A stretch of 64,000 nt of DNA from Cellulomonas timonensis. Lineage in GTDB: Bacteria > Actinomycetota > Actinomycetes > Actinomycetales > Cellulomonadaceae. Of the stretch, positions 56,201 to 64,000 are shown in pieces. Each line of letters opens with the position of its first letter. Positions within the stretch are counted from its first letter, which is position 1. The notes under the pieces were generated by a model. That model had not been told where the DNA came from and ran no database searches. It saw nothing but the letters and a program-made list of their open reading frames with translations. The stretch covers positions 62,001-126,000 of the forward strand of contig NZ_FCOT01000009.1 in assembly GCF_900046455.1 (NCBI RefSeq). The letters are read 5' to 3'. The translations under genes and the position numbers were made by a program.

Positions 56201-57937
56201 GACGCGAACACGCTGCGGGTGCACAACACGTTCGAGTCGACGAGCCTGGCGGTCTCGAAGGTCGTGGACGCCAGCTCGAAGGCCCCGGCCTCGCAGACCT
56301 ACGACGTGACGCTGGTCTGCACGCTCGCGGGCGCGCCGCTGGCCCTGCCCGCCGCGGACGCCGCGTTCACGCTCACGGGCGGCGCCTCGCGCACCGTCAC
56401 CGGCCTGCCGGTGGGCGCGGAGTGCCTCGTCACGGAGACGAGGTCGCATGGCGCCGTCATCGGGTACCGGGTCGGCACGTCCTCCGTGGTGTCGACCACG
56501 GGCGCGGTGACGCTCGCGGGCCCGTCAAGCCAGGTGGCGATCGAGAACGCGTTCTCGGCGCTCGAGCTCACCAAGGACGCCAGCGCCGCCACGGTGCTGC
56601 GCGGCGACCAGTTCGACTACACCCTCGGGGTGGCCAACACGGGCCCCGCGGCCACGAGCGACGTGCGCCTGGTCGACACCCTGCCGGCCGAGGTGGGGGT
56701 CGTCCACGTGGACGCCCCGTCGCCGTGGACGTGCACCGTCACGGGCGTCGACGCGGAGGGCTATGGCGGGACTGTGGCCTGCGCGTACGCGGGTGGCTCG
56801 CAGCTGGCCCCGGGCGCTTCGGCCCCGGTGGTGCGGGTCACCGTCGAGGTGCGCCCCGATGTGGCGGTCAACGAGTTCGTGAACTCGGCGTTCGTGCGGT
56901 GGACGGACACGGGCTCGTCGAACCCGACGCCCACGGAGCGCGAGGACCCGGATGAGGCTCCGGTCAAGGTGCGGCGGATCACGGCCCAGGCCACGCCCGC
57001 CTGCGTCGCCGACGCCCGCTGGCTCACGTACGACGTCGCGCTGCACCACATCGACGCGGGCGCCACGCCCGTCACGCTCACCTGGTTCGCCGACGCGGAC
57101 CAGGACGGCGTGCCGGACGGCGCGGCGCTGCACGTCGACACCATCCCCGCGGGCGGGGACCTCAGCGGCCGCCTGCTGTGGCCGGGCACCACGCTCGACG
57201 CCGACGGCGTGGCCACCGGCTGGCCGGGCATGCGGCTCGTGCGGGCGGGGGAGACCCCGACGTGGCTCAACCTGGTGACCGACCCGGCGCTGCCGGAGGC
57301 CGCCCTCACCGGTGGCGTGCTCGTCCGGGTGGACGCGGTGGACTCGGTGCTGCTCTCGGCCGTGTACCCCGCGGCCGGCTCGGCGTGCATGCTGCCGCGT
57401 GCGGCCAAGTTCTCCCTGGAGAAGACGGCGTCGGCCGCCCGGGCGGGCATCGGCGCGGGCTTCGACTACACCCTCGCGGCGCACAGCACGGGCCGGGGGG
57501 CCTCGGGCGACGTGACGGTCCGCGACCGGGTGCCGTCGGCGCTCAAGGTCGTCGGCCTCAGCACGGCGGCGCCGGCCGACGCGACGACCCCCGGCTGGTC
57601 GCAGTGCACGTTGACCGAGCGTGACGCGCAGGGCAACGGCGGCCTGGTGACCTGCGTGTTGGACGGGTGGCTCGGCTTCGGCCAGCGGGCGCCGGACATC
57701 ACGGTGGCCGTGCAGGTGGCGCCCGGCGCATCGGGAGCGGTGGTCAACACCGCGTCGGTGGGCTGGACGGACGGCGGCGACCCGTCGTCGTCCGAGGTGC
57801 TGGCCAGCGACTCCGCCGAGGTGACTGTCGGCTCGCTGCCGGTCACCGGCGCCGTCGCGGCGGGGCCCGCGCCCGTCGCCGCGCCGCCGCTGGGGCGCGG
57901 GGCGCCCGTGCTGGTGCACCGCCGCCGCGCAGCCTGA
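50247..57937 (+). CDS. Giant LPXTG-type cell-surface protein with DUF11/DUF5979-like repeats (one frameshift)
   Basis: If one missing base near 50928 is restored, the gene encodes about 2563 residues. It starts with a signal peptide (hydrophobic core ASALVVCLAALTLGVVAAP, cut near ATA-NTT) and ends with a sortase motif LPVTG (2531-2535) and a Pro/Gly-rich tail closed by HRRRAA. Between lie roughly seven related beta-sandwich modules of 150-350 residues, each opening with a TK/GK/SK strand and a TGxNxS-like strand. Two DUF5979-like modules (about 1882-2105) and two DUF11-like modules follow. As written, the first frame stops at 50990 (247 residues) and the rest lacks a start. Likely role is adhesion or a fibrous surface layer; no ligand can be named. 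The tail is less hydrophobic than a normal sorting signal. Confidence 0.8.
50925..50932 (+). other. Frameshift site in the giant surface protein gene
   Basis: Upstream, codons end TCG-CTG (50922-50927); downstream the coding frame resumes as CTG-TCG-GCG from 50930. One base must be added between them, giving Ser-Leu-x-Leu-Ser-Ala-Val-Asn. The repaired segment then aligns with a later module (ARLTLTGKNSSGMRVD versus SLxLSAVNTSNITVD). No homopolymer long enough for phase variation is present, so base loss or a sequencing error is the likely cause. Confidence 0.85.
57836..57850 (+). other. Sortase recognition motif LPVTG
   Basis: Codes for Leu-Pro-Val-Thr-Gly, 28 residues before the stop. It should be cut by a class E or F-like housekeeping sortase and linked to peptidoglycan. 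The following tail contains several Pro and Gly-Arg-Gly, which is atypical. No sortase gene is in the window. Confidence 0.75.
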
Positions 57938-57955
57938 CGGCTGACGGCTGACGAG

Positions 57956-57986
57956 CAGGGCCGCCGGGGATCTCCTGGCGGCCCTG
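57956..57986. terminator. Hairpin terminator after the surface protein gene
   Basis: A 10-bp stem, CAGGGCCGCC with its complement, and an 11-base loop, 18 bp after the surface protein stop and 34 bp before the convergent ABC ATPase stop. A short direct repeat (CTGACGG) precedes it. No U-tract. Confidence 0.7.
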
Positions 57987-58019
57987 TCGCATGTCGGAGC
58001 CGGTTCTCAGAACGGGCTG

Positions 58020-58835
58020 TCAGATCCGCCCGTCGCGTTCGCGGAACCTGCGCAGGAACTCCTGGGTGCGGGCCTCGCGCGGGTCGTCGAGCACCTGCTC
58101 GGGCGGGCCCTGCTCATGCACCCGGCCCTCGTGGAGGAACACCACCTCGTCGGCCACATGCCGTGCGAAGGCCATCTCATGGGTGGCGACGAGCATGGTG
58201 GTGCCCTCGTCCTTGAGCTCGCCGAGCAGGTCGAGCACCTCGCCCACGAGCTCGGGGTCGAGCGCGCTGGTCACCTCGTCGAGCAGCATGAGCGCGGGCT
58301 GGGCCACGAGCGCGCGGGCGATCGCGACGCGCTGCTGCTGGCCGCCCGAGAGCTGGTCGGGGAACGCGTTGGCCTTGTCGGCGAGGCCGACGCGCTCGAG
58401 CATCGCGAGCGCGCGCTGGTCGGCGTCAGCCCGTGGCATGCGGTGCACGAGCCGCAGCGCGAGCGTGACGTTGTCGAGCACGCGCAGGTGCGGGAAGAGG
58501 TTGTAGGCCTGGAACACGGTGCCGATCCGGGCCCGGATGGCGTCCGCGTCCGCCCGGGGGTCGGTGATGTCGCGGCCCTCGACCTCGATCACGCCGTCGT
58601 CGACCTCTTCGAGCAGGTTGACGCAGCGCAGCAGCGTCGACTTGCCGGAGCCCGAGGCGCCCACGAGCACCACCACCTGGTGCGCGTGCACGTCGAGGTC
58701 CAGGTCGTCGAGCACGACGTGCTCGCCGAAGGCCTTCCGCACGCCGCGCACCCGCAGCAGCGCGCGCGAGCCTCCCTCGGGCGCCGATGCCGGGCCGGCT
58801 GCCACGGGTTCGGCCGCGCGCGTCAGCCCGCTCAT
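58020..58835 (-). CDS. Polar amino acid ABC transporter ATP-binding protein
   Basis: A 271-residue ATPase of the GlnQ/HisP group. Walker A is GASGSGKST (59-67), followed by the Q-loop [10 protein letters not shown], signature LSGGQQQR, Walker [16 protein letters not shown] and the switch His in VATHEM. It energises uptake through the permease encoded just upstream. ATG 58835 overlaps the permease stop (4 bp). Last gene of a three-gene operon. Confidence 0.93.
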   Translation of the reverse strand: MSGLTRAAEPVAAGPASAPEGGSRALLRVRGVRKAFGEHVVLDDLDLDVHAHQVVVLVGASGSGKSTLLRCVNLLEEVDDGVIEVEGRDITDPRADADAIRARIGTVFQAYNLFPHLRVLDNVTLALRLVHRMPRADADQRALAMLERVGLADKANAFPDQLSGGQQQRVAIARALVAQPALMLLDEVTSALDPELVGEVLDLLGELKDEGTTMLVATHEMAFARHVADEVVFLHEGRVHEQGPPEQVLDDPREARTQEFLRRFRERDGRI

Positions 58836-59719
58836 CGCAGCGGCCCCGCGCCGGTGAGGGCGCCCTGGGCGCCGAGCCAGCCGCTGCGCCGCGCGAGGGC
58901 GTCGGTGAACCTGGTCAGCGGGATGGTCAGCAGCACGAACAGCACTCCGGCGACGACGTAGGGCGTGAAGTTGGCGTGCGTCGCCGTCTGGATCTGCGCG
59001 GCGCGCACCGCGTCCACGGCGCCGAGGATCGAGATGAGCCCGGAATCCTTCGACAGCGCCACGAGGTCGTTGAGCAGCGGCGGGATGACGCGCCGCACGG
59101 CCTGGGGGAGCACCACATGCCGCAGCGCCTGCGCCCGCGTGAGCCCCAGGGCCCGGGCGGCGGCGACCTGCGACGGGTGCACCGACTCGATGCCGGCGCG
59201 GAACACCTCCGCGACGTACGCCGAGTAGGTCAGCACCAGCGCGGCGCCGCCGAGCACCACCGCCGACGCGGGGATGCCCTGCAGTCGCAGGCCGGGCACG
59301 CCGAACCCGACGAGCAGCAGCACCAGCAGCAGGGGCAGCCCGCGGAACACGTCCACATACGCCGTGGCGGCGATCCGCAGCGGCAGGAACGCCGGGCCTC
59401 GCAACGTCCGGGCCAGCGCCAGCGCGAGGGCCACGATGACGATGACCACGGCGCACACCGCCATGACGCGCACGTTGAGCCACAGGCCCTCCAGCACCCG
59501 GGGCAGCGACTCGAGCGCGACCTCGGGGTCGAAGAACGACGCGCGCACCCGCGGCCATCCGGGGGCGCTCGTCAGTGCGAGCCAGGCCACCGCCGCGCAG
59601 GCGAGCGTCGAGACGAGCGCCACCAGGGTGGAGCGCCGCCCACGGGCCCGCCGGTAGGCGAGGCGCTCACGCTGGACGGCCGAGGGCGCCCAGCCTGCCG
59701 TGGGCGGCGCGTCGACCAC
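58832..59719 (-). CDS. Polar amino acid ABC transporter permease
   Basis: A 295-residue permease of the HisM/GlnP type. An N-terminal hydrophilic part and one helix (LVALVSTLACAAVAWLAL) precede about five more helices. AYVDVFRGLPLLLVLLL and the EAA-like coupling loop AARALGLTRAQALRHVVLPQ are characteristic. GTG 59719 overlaps the TAG stop of the binding-protein gene. With a single permease, a homodimer is expected. Confidence 0.9.
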   Translation of the reverse strand: MVDAPPTAGWAPSAVQRERLAYRRARGRRSTLVALVSTLACAAVAWLALTSAPGWPRVRASFFDPEVALESLPRVLEGLWLNVRVMAVCAVVIVIVALALALARTLRGPAFLPLRIAATAYVDVFRGLPLLLVLLLVGFGVPGLRLQGIPASAVVLGGAALVLTYSAYVAEVFRAGIESVHPSQVAAARALGLTRAQALRHVVLPQAVRRVIPPLLNDLVALSKDSGLISILGAVDAVRAAQIQTATHANFTPYVVAGVLFVLLTIPLTRFTDALARRSGWLGAQGALTGAGPLR

Positions 59720-60552
59720 TACCGCAGGACCGGCGCGCCGGCCGCGTCGGTGAGCCACTCGGCCTCGAGCTTGGCGAGCGTCCCGTCGGCCCGCAGCGCG
59801 TCGACGGCCGCCGACACCGCGCTGGTCAGCGAAGAGCCCTGGTCGAGCACCAGGCCGAACTGGTCGGGGTCGTCGCCGGCGGGGAGCTGGCCGACGAGCA
59901 CGCCGTCCTCGAGCTCGGCGGAGGTGATGTACAGCGCGGTGGGCAGGTCGACCACGATCGCGTCGACGAGCCCCGCGGAGAGCGCCTGCTTGGCCTGGTC
60001 GTTGTCGTTGAAGACCGCGACGTCGGTGGTGGGCGCGATCGCGTCGGCAGCGACCGTGAGGCTGGTCGTGCCGACCATCGCGCCGATCCGCAGGCCCGCC
60101 AGCTCGGCGACTGTCGTGGCCTTCGCGGCGGGGTTGCCCTCGAGCGCGACGACTGCCTGCGCCGTGTCGTAGTAGCTCGGCGACAGGTCGAGGTTGGCGC
60201 GGCGCTCGTCGCTGATGGACACCTGGTTGATCGCGAAGTCGAAGCTCTTGGCGCCCGGGGCGATGATCTGCTCGAAGCTGGCGGGCGTCCACACGACGTC
60301 CGCGGCGTCGAAGCCGAGCTCGGCGGCGACGGCGTAGGCCACCGCGGACTCGAAGCCCTCGCCGTTCGACGGGTCGTTGTCGATGATCCACGGCCCGTAG
60401 CCGGGGTCGGACGTGCCGATGGTGAGCTTCCCGGCGGTGACCGTCGCGAGCGTGCCGTCGGCGGCCTCGGCGGGGGTCTCGTCGGCGGGGGCGCAGGCCG
60501 CGAGCGCCCGGGCGCTCAGGGCTGCCAGGGCAAGGACGCGGCTCGGACGCAC
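59719..60552 (-). CDS. Polar amino acid ABC transporter substrate-binding lipoprotein
   Basis: A 277-residue family 3 solute-binding protein. The signal ends in a lipobox ALAAC (Cys20). The fold shows LTIGTSDPGYGPW, GFESAVAYAVAAELGF, FAINQVSISDERR, GLRIGAMVGTTS and DAIVVDLPTALY. The conserved Asp in FESAVAYAVA-type loops is Ser/Ala here, so the substrate may not be a standard basic or acidic amino acid (inference). GTG start with GAGGAG upstream. First gene of the operon, divergent from htpX. Confidence 0.9.
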   Translation of the reverse strand: MRPSRVLALAALSARALAACAPADETPAEAADGTLATVTAGKLTIGTSDPGYGPWIIDNDPSNGEGFESAVAYAVAAELGFDAADVVWTPASFEQIIAPGAKSFDFAINQVSISDERRANLDLSPSYYDTAQAVVALEGNPAAKATTVAELAGLRIGAMVGTTSLTVAADAIAPTTDVAVFNDNDQAKQALSAGLVDAIVVDLPTALYITSAELEDGVLVGQLPAGDDPDQFGLVLDQGSSLTSAVSAAVDALRADGTLAKLEAEWLTDAAGAPVLR

Positions 60553-60761
60553 GGGGTACTCCTCGGGGGATGGTCCTTATACCCAACTCCCAGCCCCCCC
60601 CGACAGGGTGAAATCCCGTAAGCCGTGTTTTTTTTTTAAAAAAAACACACCTTTCCACCACGGCTCTCTTTGTTCTCCCCTCGCTTGAGCACTGACAGGA
60701 GTAGGGGAACCACACGGCTCGATTGGGCGTTGTCCGAGGTACGACTAGGAGGTTCATCCCG
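60553..60761. promoter_or_regulatory. Divergent ABC operon / htpX promoter region with homopolymer tracts
   Basis: This 209-bp gap has a C8 run (60594-60601) and a T10A8 tract (60628-60645) flanked by GTG and CAC, forming a near-perfect AT palindrome. Both are exceptional in this GC-rich DNA. They could be an UP-element or bent DNA between the two promoters, a terminator relic, or an assembly joint. AGGAGG (60747-60752) is the htpX ribosome site. Confidence 0.5.
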
Positions 60762-61628
60762 ATGGGGCACCAACATTTCAACGGCTTGAAGACGGCGGCT
60801 CTGTTCGGCGTGCTCTGGGCGGTCCTGCTCGGCATCGGCGCCCTGGTGGGCGGTGGGCGGTACATCTACCTGTTCGCGCTCTTCGGCGTTGTCATGACGG
60901 CGTACTCGTACTGGAACTCCGACAAGATCGCGATCAAGGCGATGCACGCGCGCCCGGTCAGCGAGCTCGAGCAGCCCACGATGTACCGCATCGTCCGCGA
61001 GCTCTCCACCGCCGCGCGCCAGCCCATGCCGCGGCTCTACGTGTCCCCGACCGCCGCGCCCAACGCGTTCGCCACCGGGCGCAACCCGCGCAACGCGGCG
61101 GTGTGCTGCACCGAGGGGATCCTGCACATCCTCGACGAGCGCGAGCTGCGGGGCGTCCTGGGCCATGAGCTCATGCACGTCTACAACCGCGACATCCTCA
61201 CGTCGTCCGTCGCCGCGGCTGTCGCGGGCGTGATCACGTCCGCCGCCCAGGTGATGCTCATCTTCGGGGGCGGCGGCGACCGCGAGCGCGGCGGCAACCC
61301 GCTCGCGGTGCTGGCCACGGCCCTGCTGGCGCCGGTGGCGGCGACGCTCATCCAGCTCGCCATCAGCCGCACGCGCGAGTACGACGCCGACGAGGACGGC
61401 GCCCGGCTCACCGGGGACCCGCTCGCCCTCGCCTCGGCGCTGCGCAAGCTCGAGGCCGGCACGAAGGCGCGCCCGCTGCCGCAGGACCGCGAGCTCGTCG
61501 ACGTCTCCCATCTGATGATCGCCAACCCGTTCCGCGGCGCCGGTGTGGGCCGCCTCTTCCAGACCCACCCGCCGATGCCGGAGCGGATCGAGCGTCTGCA
61601 GCGGATGGCGGGGCTGCCCCCGGTCTGA
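60762..61628 (+). CDS. htpX: Zinc metalloprotease HtpX
   Basis: A 288-residue membrane protease of family M48B that degrades misfolded membrane proteins. Two N-terminal helices (about 12-30 and 34-50) precede the catalytic motif GHELMHVYNRD (His135, Glu136, His139); the third ligand is Glu206 in SRTREYDADEDGA. Two more helices lie between. ATG 60762 is chosen for the strong AGGAGG 9 bases upstream. A start 39 bp earlier is unlikely. Confidence 0.94.
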   Translation: MGHQHFNGLKTAALFGVLWAVLLGIGALVGGGRYIYLFALFGVVMTAYSYWNSDKIAIKAMHARPVSELEQPTMYRIVRELSTAARQPMPRLYVSPTAAPNAFATGRNPRNAAVCCTEGILHILDERELRGVLGHELMHVYNRDILTSSVAAAVAGVITSAAQVMLIFGGGGDRERGGNPLAVLATALLAPVAATLIQLAISRTREYDADEDGARLTGDPLALASALRKLEAGTKARPLPQDRELVDVSHLMIANPFRGAGVGRLFQTHPPMPERIERLQRMAGLPPV

Positions 61629-61752
61629 CCGGAGCCCGTCCACCCCCAGCCCGCGGGCGTACCCGGTCGTGCTGTCCTGTGGGTGAACCGCCCCTTCGTG
61701 CGCCGCGCGCGCGCCGATACGGTGTCGGACGGCACACGGCCGGCGACCAGAG

Positions 61753-63012
61753 GTGGACAGCGTGGGGACCCAGGGGCAGCAGGTGGACGTCGTCGTCATC
61801 GGCGGTGGCGCGATGGGATCGGCGACCGCCTGGGCGCTCGCGCGGCGCGGAGCCGAGGTCACGCTCCTGGAGCGGTTCGAGCCTGGCCACGTGCGGGGCG
61901 CGTCCCACGGCGCCGGGCGCATCTTCCGGCTCGGCTACGCCGATCCGAACCACGTGCGGCTCGCCCAGCACGCGCGCCGCTGGTGGGATGTCCTCCAGGA
62001 GGAGTCCGGTGAGCAGCTCCTCACGCTCAACGGCTGCGTCGACCATGGGCCGGTGCTCGCCCTGCGGGCGCTCGCGCAGACCCTCGAGGACTGCGACGTC
62101 CCCTTCGAGTACATGACGGGCCTCGAGGCGCAGACCCGCTGGCCGGGCATGCGGTTCGACGACCGGGCGATCGTGCAGCCCGTCGCCGGCCGGGCCCACG
62201 CGGACCGCACCGTCGCCACGCTGCAGTCCGAGGCCGTCCGCCACGGTGCGCAGGTGCGGCACAACGCCCAGGTGCTGTCCCTCGACGTCGTGGAGGACGG
62301 CGTGCTGCTCCAGGTCGCCACCTCTGACGAGCAGGGCGAGCCGGTCGTCGAGGAGCTGCGCGCCCGGACGGCCGTGGTGGCCGTCGGGGCCTGGTCGGCG
62401 GGCCTGCTCGCCGACGTGCCCGGCTTCGAGGCGCTGCCCGAGCTGGTCGTCACGCAGGAGCAGCCCGCGCACTTCCCCGTGCTCGACGAGGCACACGTCG
62501 CCGACGACGGCTGGCCCAGCTTCATCCACCACGTGGACCCCGAGGGGCACGCGGCCGCCCGGGGCGACCTCGGCGCCGATCCCGGGTACCCGGCGCGCGG
62601 CGTCTACGGCCACCACACGCCCGGTCAGGGGATCAAGGTCGGCCACCACGGGACGGGCCCGGTGGTGGACCCCGACGAGCGGGACTTCGCCGCCGAGCCG
62701 GGCAGGCTCGACGAGCTGCGCGCCTACGTGCGCGAGTGGTTCCCCGGCGTCGACGCCGACGCGCCCGATCCGATCAGCTGCACGTACACGACCACCCCCG
62801 ACGAGCGCTTCGTGCTGGACCGGGTGGGGCCTGTGGTCGTCGGGGCCGGATTCTCCGGCCACGGCTTCAAGTTCACCCCCGGCATCGGGCAGGTGCTCGC
62901 GGACCTGGCGACGGGGGAGGAGCCCGAGGCGCCCGGCGTCGACCTCGCGGCCTTCACCCTGGTCCGGTTCGCGACGACCGAGCCCGAGGGCGACGTCGTC
63001 CCCGTCGGCTGA
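61753..63012 (+). CDS. Sarcosine oxidase / N-methyltryptophan oxidase-like flavoprotein
   Basis: A 419-residue FAD-dependent amine oxidase of the monomeric sarcosine oxidase (SolA) family. The FAD fold is VDVVVIGGGAMGSATAWALA (11-30), then SHGAGRIFRLGY. Cys343 in ISCTYTTTPDERFVLD is at the place of the Cys that binds FAD covalently in these enzymes, and GFSGHGFKFTPGIGQVLADL is the C-terminal signature. It would oxidise an N-methyl amino acid and release formaldehyde and peroxide. The true substrate is unknown. GTG 61753; GTG 61762 is also possible. Confidence 0.85.
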   Translation: MDSVGTQGQQVDVVVIGGGAMGSATAWALARRGAEVTLLERFEPGHVRGASHGAGRIFRLGYADPNHVRLAQHARRWWDVLQEESGEQLLTLNGCVDHGPVLALRALAQTLEDCDVPFEYMTGLEAQTRWPGMRFDDRAIVQPVAGRAHADRTVATLQSEAVRHGAQVRHNAQVLSLDVVEDGVLLQVATSDEQGEPVVEELRARTAVVAVGAWSAGLLADVPGFEALPELVVTQEQPAHFPVLDEAHVADDGWPSFIHHVDPEGHAAARGDLGADPGYPARGVYGHHTPGQGIKVGHHGTGPVVDPDERDFAAEPGRLDELRAYVREWFPGVDADAPDPISCTYTTTPDERFVLDRVGPVVVGAGFSGHGFKFTPGIGQVLADLATGEEPEAPGVDLAAFTLVRFATTEPEGDVVPVG

Positions 63013-63030
63013 CCGGCGCACCAGAGACAC

Positions 63031-63067
63031 AGCAGCGCCCCGGTGTGGTCCACACCGGGGCGCTGCT
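63031..63067. terminator. Bidirectional hairpin terminator between oxidase gene and yajQ
   Basis: Perfect 18-base arms (AGCAGCGCCCCGGTGTGG and its complement) around a single T. It lies 18 bp after the flavoprotein stop and 14 bp before the convergent yajQ stop. No U-tract. Confidence 0.82.
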
Positions 63068-63081
63068 CGTCGCGCGTCGCG

Positions 63082-63579
63082 TCAGCGGTAGTTCGTGAAC
63101 TGCAGCGCCGCGTCCAGGTCGGCGCCCTTGAGCAACGCGATGACCTCCTGGAGGTCGTCGCGGCTCTTGGCCGTGACGCGCACCTCGTCGCCGGTGATCT
63201 GCGACTTCACGCCCTTGGGACCCTCGTCGCGGATCAGCTTGCCGATCTTCTTGGCGGTCTCGCTGTCGAGCCCTTCCTTGAGGCTCGCCTCGAGCCGGTA
63301 CTCGCGGCCCGACGCCTTCGGGGTCCCCTCGCCGGTGTCGATCGCCTTGAGCGAGATCCCCCGCTTGATGAGCTTGGTCTGGAGCACATCGAGGATCGCG
63401 AGCACGCGCTCCTCGGAGTTCGCGATCATCACGATCTTGTCGCCGCTCCACGCGATCGACGCTCCGACGTTCTTGAAGTCGTAGCGCTGCGAGACCTCCT
63501 TGGCGGCCTGGTTGAGCGCGTTGTCGACCTCCTGCCGGTCGACCTTGCTGACGACGTCGAACGAGGACTCGCTCGCCAT
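63082..63579 (-). CDS. YajQ family nucleotide-binding protein
   Basis: A 165-residue protein of the YajQ (UPF0234) family, with two RRM-like halves. [46 protein letters not shown] (in parts), [19 protein letters not shown] and the end [11 protein letters not shown] are diagnostic. Some members bind cyclic di-GMP; others bind nucleotides or RNA, so the ligand here is open. ATG 63579 is preceded by GGAGGG; a longer frame to 63651 overlaps the tRNA promoter side. Confidence 0.93.
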   Translation of the reverse strand: MASESSFDVVSKVDRQEVDNALNQAAKEVSQRYDFKNVGASIAWSGDKIVMIANSEERVLAILDVLQTKLIKRGISLKAIDTGEGTPKASGREYRLEASLKEGLDSETAKKIGKLIRDEGPKGVKSQITGDEVRVTAKSRDDLQEVIALLKGADLDAALQFTNYR

Positions 63580-63665
63580 GGTTCCCTCCCTGCCGGAGCC
63601 CTGCTGGGCGCCGTGATCCGATGGACATCCGCGGGCATGATGCATGAGCACCCCGGATTCGTTGC

Positions 63666-63671
63666 TATCCT
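63666..63671 (+). promoter_or_regulatory. Probable -10 box for tRNA-Tyr
   Basis: TATCCT lies 40 bp before the mature tRNA 5' end, leaving a leader of about 28 bases for RNase P. No clear -35 hexamer is seen. Tentative. Confidence 0.4.
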
Positions 63672-63705
63672 TCCATCCGCACGCCGTTCGCGGCGATGCG
63701 ACCCT

Positions 63706-63787
63706 GGCGGGTTACCCGAGTGGCCAAAGGGGGCTGACTGTAAATCAGCTGGCAACGCCTACGGGGGTTCGAATCCCTCACCCGCCA
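63706..63787 (+). tRNA. tRNA-Tyr (anticodon GTA)
   Basis: A complete 82-base cloverleaf. The 7-bp acceptor stem is GGCGGGT with ACCCGCC, followed by discriminator A. The anticodon arm CTGACTGTAAATCAG gives GTA. A long variable arm (class II, as bacterial tRNA-Tyr) and the T arm GGGGGTTCGAATCCCTC are present. CCA is not encoded after the discriminator. A strong terminator hairpin follows. Confidence 0.96.
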
Positions 63788-63792
63788 CACGT

Positions 63793-63828
63793 GAACGGGC
63801 GCCCTCTCTTCGGAGAGGGCGCCCGTTC
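63793..63828 (+). terminator. Hairpin terminator after tRNA-Tyr
   Basis: Perfect 16-bp stem (GAACGGGCGCCCTCTC and its complement) with a stable TTCG tetraloop, 5 bp after the tRNA. No U-tract. It also lies downstream of the minus-strand gene at the window edge and may serve it too. Confidence 0.87.
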
Positions 63829-63875
63829 GTGCGTCTGGGGCTGGGCCCGGTGGGAGCGGGTGCGCCGAGGGCTGG

Positions 63876-64000
63876 TCAGCTCGCGCAGGTGTACGCGCCG
63901 GGGGTGACGGACACCACGGACCCCTCGAAGAGCGTGTCGAAGGCTCCGGCCTCCTGCTCGGAGGCGAAGGGGACCCCGACGGCCACCACGTCGGTGAACC
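63876..64000 (-). CDS. C-terminal end of an unrecognised protein
   Basis: The minus-strand frame is open from the window edge to a TGA at 63876-63878. The readable 40 residues include VVAVGVPFASEQEAGAF, DTLFEGSVVSVTPG and the end AYTCAS. The Cys two residues before the end and the beta-rich look suggest a small exported protein, but this is a guess. The 5' end is outside. Downstream lies the tRNA-Tyr hairpin. Confidence 0.55.
   Translation of the reverse strand, partial: FTDVVAVGVPFASEQEAGAFDTLFEGSVVSVTPGAYTCAS

Noticed and set aside
50264-56449. A 2061-codon open frame on the minus strand opposite the surface protein gene
   Set aside because: Composition is Arg/Gly/Asp/His-rich with no domain and it mirrors codon bias of the plus-strand gene; in DNA this GC-rich, long antisense frames arise by chance.

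Overview
The window is about 64 kb of very GC-rich DNA with dense, often overlapping genes. The gene content points to a high-GC Gram-positive actinobacterium, most likely order Micrococcales and near the Cellulomonadaceae; the family is an inference. Supporting this are a menaquinone-based respiratory chain, a 14-subunit NADH dehydrogenase, Rex, system II cytochrome c maturation, DUF3048 lipoproteins, an LPXTG-type surface protein and GTG starts. I see no phage, transposon, plasmid or CRISPR signature.

Layout: 0-3.4 kb holds the end of a GH27 gene followed by GH51 and GH43 genes for arabinan/galactan side chains. 3.4-6 kb has a GNAT/HAD pair divergent from a glutaredoxin-like gene and rex. 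6-7.2 kb is a divergent yceI/MarR pair. 7.3-12.1 kb is an overlapping operon for a histidine phosphatase, TlpA/ResA, CcdA, ResB and CcsB. 12.1-13.5 kb has two small membrane proteins and an M15 peptidase. 13.6-26.4 kb carries menA, menE, menB, menC, menD, menF and menG, interspersed with two tandem DUF3048 lipoproteins and an HtrA-type protease. 26.5-45.5 kb is a geranylgeranyl-reductase-type gene (menJ-like), nuoA-N and a polyprenyl diphosphate synthase. 45.5-48.4 kb has an RDD-FHA protein, a PP2C phosphatase and a convergent RarD-like transporter. 48.7-50 kb is a ferredoxin-NADP reductase. 50.2-57.9 kb is one giant surface protein gene broken by a one-base frameshift. 58-60.6 kb is a polar amino acid ABC transporter. 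60.8-64 kb has htpX, a sarcosine-oxidase-like flavoprotein, yajQ, tRNA-Tyr and the end of an unknown gene.

Functionally, much of the window builds one respiratory chain: complex I makes menaquinol, the men genes and the prenyl synthase make the quinone, MenJ probably saturates its tail, and the ResB/CcsB genes mature c-type cytochromes. The NADH sensor Rex is encoded here, and a perfect Rex-type operator lies just before menJ-nuo, suggesting local redox feedback. menH and a DHNA-CoA thioesterase are not seen.

Two places look like sequence-quality problems. A 129-bp exact copy of part of menC followed by a 32-nt G run replaces the 3' end of menC, and one base seems lost in the giant surface protein. 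A T10A8 tract next to a C8 run before the ABC operon is also suspect.
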